Shown here piece by piece: positions 41,888 through 44,435 of a stretch of DNA of 44,435 bases. The first letter of the stretch is position 1; every line of letters starts with the position of its first letter. This DNA is from an uncultured Prevotella sp. (GTDB lineage Bacteria; Bacteroidota; Bacteroidia; Bacteroidales; Bacteroidaceae), in the NCBI GenBank assembly GCA_947170725.1, contig CAMVUM010000027.1:1-44435 (forward strand), given 5' to 3'. Both the position numbers and the translations under genes were made by a program. The notes under the pieces were generated by a model. The model was not told the DNA's origin. It made no database searches and saw only the letters and a list, made by a program, of their open reading frames with translations.

Positions 41888-43135
41888 TTATTCATATTTC
41901 ATCGATTTGGCCGGATGGATGTGTGTGATGAGACAACTTGGACCGATTAGCACGAGTATGCTTATAAGTAATGTGGCGATATTTATGAGTGCAATCAACG
42001 GAATATTCAGTTCCATTGGTGCAGTGCTGACATAATAAATGCTTGGGTCAAGACTGATTAGTCCTGTGTGTGTCTGTAGAAACACGAGTCCGATTGCGAT
42101 GATGTTTCCCCAAAGCATACCACGTCCGATAATGAATACAGCAAACCATAAGAATGTCTTGCGTACACTTCCGTTGGCTGCGCCAATGGCCTTAAGAATT
42201 CCAATCATGCGTGTGCGTTCGAGGATAATTATGAGCAGCCCTGAAGTCATTGTAAAACCGGCAACGCACATCATCAATGCTAAAATAATCCAGACGTTTA
42301 TGTCGAGTAGTTCGAGCCATGAGAATATCTGGGGATAAGCCTCATATATTGTCATCGACGTGAATGTCTCTCCATATCGGTCTGTAGTCCTGTTTATTTT
42401 GTTTGTGACGTTGGTTGCTGTTTCGCTCAAGCGGTTGAAATCTTTTACCAAGAGTTCAGCTCCGCTACACAGTCCTTTGTCCCAATTGTTCAGTTTGACG
42501 GTTGTATTCAAGTCTGTGAAACACAGATTGCGGTCAAACTGTGTCATGTTGGTTTCATAAATACCGCTGATTGTGAATTTTCTTACCCTTACGCCGTCTT
42601 CCGAAATGAAGTAAGCGAAAATCCTGTCGCTTGTTTTCAGGTTCAGTTTGTTTGCTACTATTCGTGAAACAAGCAGCTTATTGCTGCTTTTGTTGTCGCT
42701 AAACGATGGGATTTCGCCTTCTTGAAGGTTTTCCCTTATGAACGTCATGTCATATTCAGGTCCCACTCCCTTAAAGACGATTCCAAGGAAATCGGAGTCG
42801 GTCTTTAGTATGCCCTGTGTGGTGACAAATCGTTGTGCGTGTTCTACTCCGTCTATGCTACCGAGCACGTTCATCGTGCTGTCATCAATATAAATTGGTG
42901 AAGGATCAGGACTTTGCATCGTTAGCAGGTTTTCCACTTTTATGTGGCTTCCAAACCCAATAACCTTATCTCTTATGGTATGCTTGAAGCCTAACACGAC
43001 AGCTACAGTGACAATCATCACTGCCAGTCCAATGGCGACACCTATTGTGGCTATGCGTATTGCAGGTCGGCTGACCTTGCCGCTGCCACCGTTTTCCCTG
43101 TATATCCTTTTCGCTAAAAATAGTGGTAGGTTCAT
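41888..43135 (-). CDS. LolC/LolE-type ABC transporter permease
   Basis: An FtsX-superfamily inner-membrane permease, 415 residues. One membrane segment near the N-terminus (AIRIATIGVAIGLAVMIVTV, about 24-43), a large periplasmic domain of about 230 residues, then three C-terminal segments (VWIILALMMCVAGFTMTSGL; FLWFAVFIIGRGMLWGNII; the last ending LLISILVLIGPSCLI). The N-terminal LFLAKRIYRENGG is typical. Lol-type permeases extract lipoproteins from the inner membrane; no ATPase (LolD) gene is adjacent, so the partner must be encoded elsewhere. It begins 15 bp after the aminotransferase stop. Confidence 0.9.
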   Translation of the reverse strand: MNLPLFLAKRIYRENGGSGKVSRPAIRIATIGVAIGLAVMIVTVAVVLGFKHTIRDKVIGFGSHIKVENLLTMQSPDPSPIYIDDSTMNVLGSIDGVEHAQRFVTTQGILKTDSDFLGIVFKGVGPEYDMTFIRENLQEGEIPSFSDNKSSNKLLVSRIVANKLNLKTSDRIFAYFISEDGVRVRKFTISGIYETNMTQFDRNLCFTDLNTTVKLNNWDKGLCSGAELLVKDFNRLSETATNVTNKINRTTDRYGETFTSMTIYEAYPQIFSWLELLDINVWIILALMMCVAGFTMTSGLLIIILERTRMIGILKAIGAANGSVRKTFLWFAVFIIGRGMLWGNIIAIGLVFLQTHTGLISLDPSIYYVSTAPMELNIPLIALINIATLLISILVLIGPSCLITHIHPAKSMKYE

Positions 43136-43150
43136 GCTTTACAGCCTTTC

Positions 43151-44356
43151 TTATTCTTCTTCTTTGCGTCCCGGATAAGCTTCCAGCGCTTTTCTCAACA
43201 CGGTCAAAGCCCGTGTCAGGTCTTCTTTTTTCAATACGTATGCTATGCGAACCTCGTTGATACCGGCCCCTGGTGTTGTGTAGAAACCTGCAGCGGGGGC
43301 CATCATGATAGTCTCACCTTCATAATTGAAGTCCGACAAACACCAACGGCAGAATTTTTCAGAATCGTCCACCGGTAGTTTTGCAACAGTATAGAATGCA
43401 CCCATCGGTATTGGTGAGTAGACACCAGGTATGCGGTTGAGACCGTCTATCAGACATTTGCGCCGTTCTACATATTCGTCGTAGACGTCGCGATAGTATT
43501 CTTCCGGTGCGTCAAGTGAAGCCTCGGCCACAATCTGTCCGATGAGAGGCGGAGACAGGCGTGCTTGGCAGAATTTCATGACAGCCCTTCTTACGTTCTC
43601 GTTTTTCGTGATCAGTGCGCCGATACGTATACCGCATTCAGAATAGCGTTTCGATACAGAGTCGATCAGGATTACGTTCTGCTCGATTCCTTCCAGATGG
43701 CAGGCGCTGATATATGGAGAGCCGGTATAGATGTATTCCCGGTAGACCTCGTCTGAAAAGAGGTAGAGATCATACTTCTTCACCAAATCGCGTATCTGGT
43801 TCATTTCCCGACGCGTGTAGAGATATCCGGTCGGATTGTTTGGATTGCATATCATGATGGCGCGTGTGCGCTCATTGATGAGTTCTTCAAACTTTTCGAC
43901 TTTTGGCAGTGAGAAACCTTCTTCTATTGTAGTAGTGATAGTTCGTATCTTCGCGCCTGCAGAAATTGCAAAAGCCATATAGTTGGCGTATGCAGGTTCG
44001 GGTACAATTATTTCATCGCCAGGATTGAGACATGACATGAAAGCAAAAAGCACGGCTTCGCTTCCTCCTGAAGTGATTATTATGTCGTCTGCAGTTACGT
44101 TGATGTTGAATTTCTTGTAGTATCCTACCAACTTCTCCCGGTAACTCAGATAACCTTGTGACGGCGAATACTCCAGTATCTTACGGTCTATATGCTTCAG
44201 AGCATCAAGCCCGACCTGCGGTGTGAGCAGATCCGGCTGTCCTATATTGAGGTGATATACCTTTATTCCTTTTTTCTTTGCTGCGGCTGCCAAAGGAGCG
44301 AGTTTCCTGATTGGGGACTCTGGCATCTCAAGGCCGCGGACTGATATTTCCGGCAT
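43151..44356 (-). CDS. Class I/II PLP-dependent aminotransferase
   Basis: A fold-type I aminotransferase, 401 residues, of the aspartate/aromatic/alanine aminotransferase group. Visible landmarks: YHLNIGQPDLLTP (about 34-46), TSGGSEAVLFAF, the cofactor Asn in CNPNNPTGY, the SDEVYREY strand with the PLP-ring Asp, the Schiff-base Lys in DSVSKRYSECGIRIGAL (about 232-248) and the C-terminal carboxylate-binding Arg in INEVRIAYVL. Substrate pair not predictable by eye. The ATG at 44356 follows a TAACTTTG box by 30 nt. The permease gene follows after 15 bp, probably in the same transcript although the functions look unrelated. Confidence 0.93.
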   Translation of the reverse strand: MPEISVRGLEMPESPIRKLAPLAAAAKKKGIKVYHLNIGQPDLLTPQVGLDALKHIDRKILEYSPSQGYLSYREKLVGYYKKFNINVTADDIIITSGGSEAVLFAFMSCLNPGDEIIVPEPAYANYMAFAISAGAKIRTITTTIEEGFSLPKVEKFEELINERTRAIMICNPNNPTGYLYTRREMNQIRDLVKKYDLYLFSDEVYREYIYTGSPYISACHLEGIEQNVILIDSVSKRYSECGIRIGALITKNENVRRAVMKFCQARLSPPLIGQIVAEASLDAPEEYYRDVYDEYVERRKCLIDGLNRIPGVYSPIPMGAFYTVAKLPVDDSEKFCRWCLSDFNYEGETIMMAPAAGFYTTPGAGINEVRIAYVLKKEDLTRALTVLRKALEAYPGRKEEE

Positions 44357-44386
44357 CTTGATTGTCGATTATTGTTTTTTGATGTG

Positions 44387-44394
44387 CAAAGTTA
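44387..44394 (-). promoter_or_regulatory. Likely -7 box of the aminotransferase-permease unit
   Basis: Minus-strand TAACTTTG followed by GCAC; TTTC (44415-44418) stands 20 bp upstream in place of TTTG. Confidence 0.55.
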
Positions 44395-44435
44395 CTACAA
44401 AAAAGTGAAATGCGGAAAGATATAGTGATAGAATT

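Overview
The window looks like an ordinary chromosomal stretch of a Bacteroidales bacterium, most probably a plant-polysaccharide-degrading Prevotella-type (Prevotellaceae) organism. Three lines support this: (1) the proteins are of Bacteroidetes type (short CstA, TIGR02757/DUF2400 protein, PFOR, class I asparaginase, DUF4143-type ATPase ending in a conserved IPLWLFGFLY tail); (2) at least ten genes carry the Bacteroidetes promoter signature TTTG (or TTG) - 19/20 bp - TAnnTTTG; (3) the cargo is saccharolytic (GH43, GHL10, acetylxylan esterase, UxaB, UxaC, RhaM). No rRNA, CRISPR array, transposase, integrase or phage gene was seen.

Layout. 1-1358: a C-rich, gene-poor edge with phased TTAAA motifs, then a truncated secreted-protein gene and the nifJ terminator. 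1359-6237: pyruvate:ferredoxin oxidoreductase and an AAA ATPase, both minus. 6430-9158: an ATP-grasp-like gene translationally coupled to a secreted GH43 enzyme. 9271-12371 (minus): tRNA-Gly(CCC), tRNA-Thr(CGT) and uvrA. 12372-16549: TIGR02757 protein, uxaB (tagaturonate reductase) and long repeat-bearing spacers. 16550-21526 (plus): FAD oxidoreductase, then pheT-yebC. 21663-22958 (minus): DEDDh exonuclease, glutaredoxin-like protein, small lipoprotein. 23143-24312: nucleotidyltransferase, ending tail-to-tail in nadC-M23 peptidase. 26988-28949 (minus): cstA and a beta-barrel protein. 29052-30740: secreted GHL10 protein. 31452-33176 (minus): rubrerythrin and asparaginase. 33423-36312 (plus): uxaC and an acetylxylan esterase. 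36470-37700: GT2 glycosyltransferase and rhaM. 37867-41816 (minus): two tandem paralogous acyl-CoA ligases plus a duplicated C-terminal fragment. 41888-44356 (minus): aminotransferase and a LolC/E-type permease.

How the genes fit together. GH43, GHL10 and acetylxylan esterase would work on xylan- or pectin-like material outside the cytoplasm; UxaC and UxaB catalyse consecutive steps of galacturonate breakdown (uxaC also acts on glucuronate); RhaM feeds rhamnose use; NifJ oxidises the resulting pyruvate anaerobically; rubrerythrin protects against oxygen. The rest is housekeeping.

The strongest structural observations are an exact 610-bp tandem duplication that created a second, headless copy of an acyl-CoA ligase C-terminus (or is an assembly error), an evenly spaced TGCAC/GTGCA array across the promoter of the same ligase operon, two promoter-overlapping perfect palindromes, and two related copies of an intergenic palindromic repeat. 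I found no convincing new multi-gene defence or biosynthetic system here.
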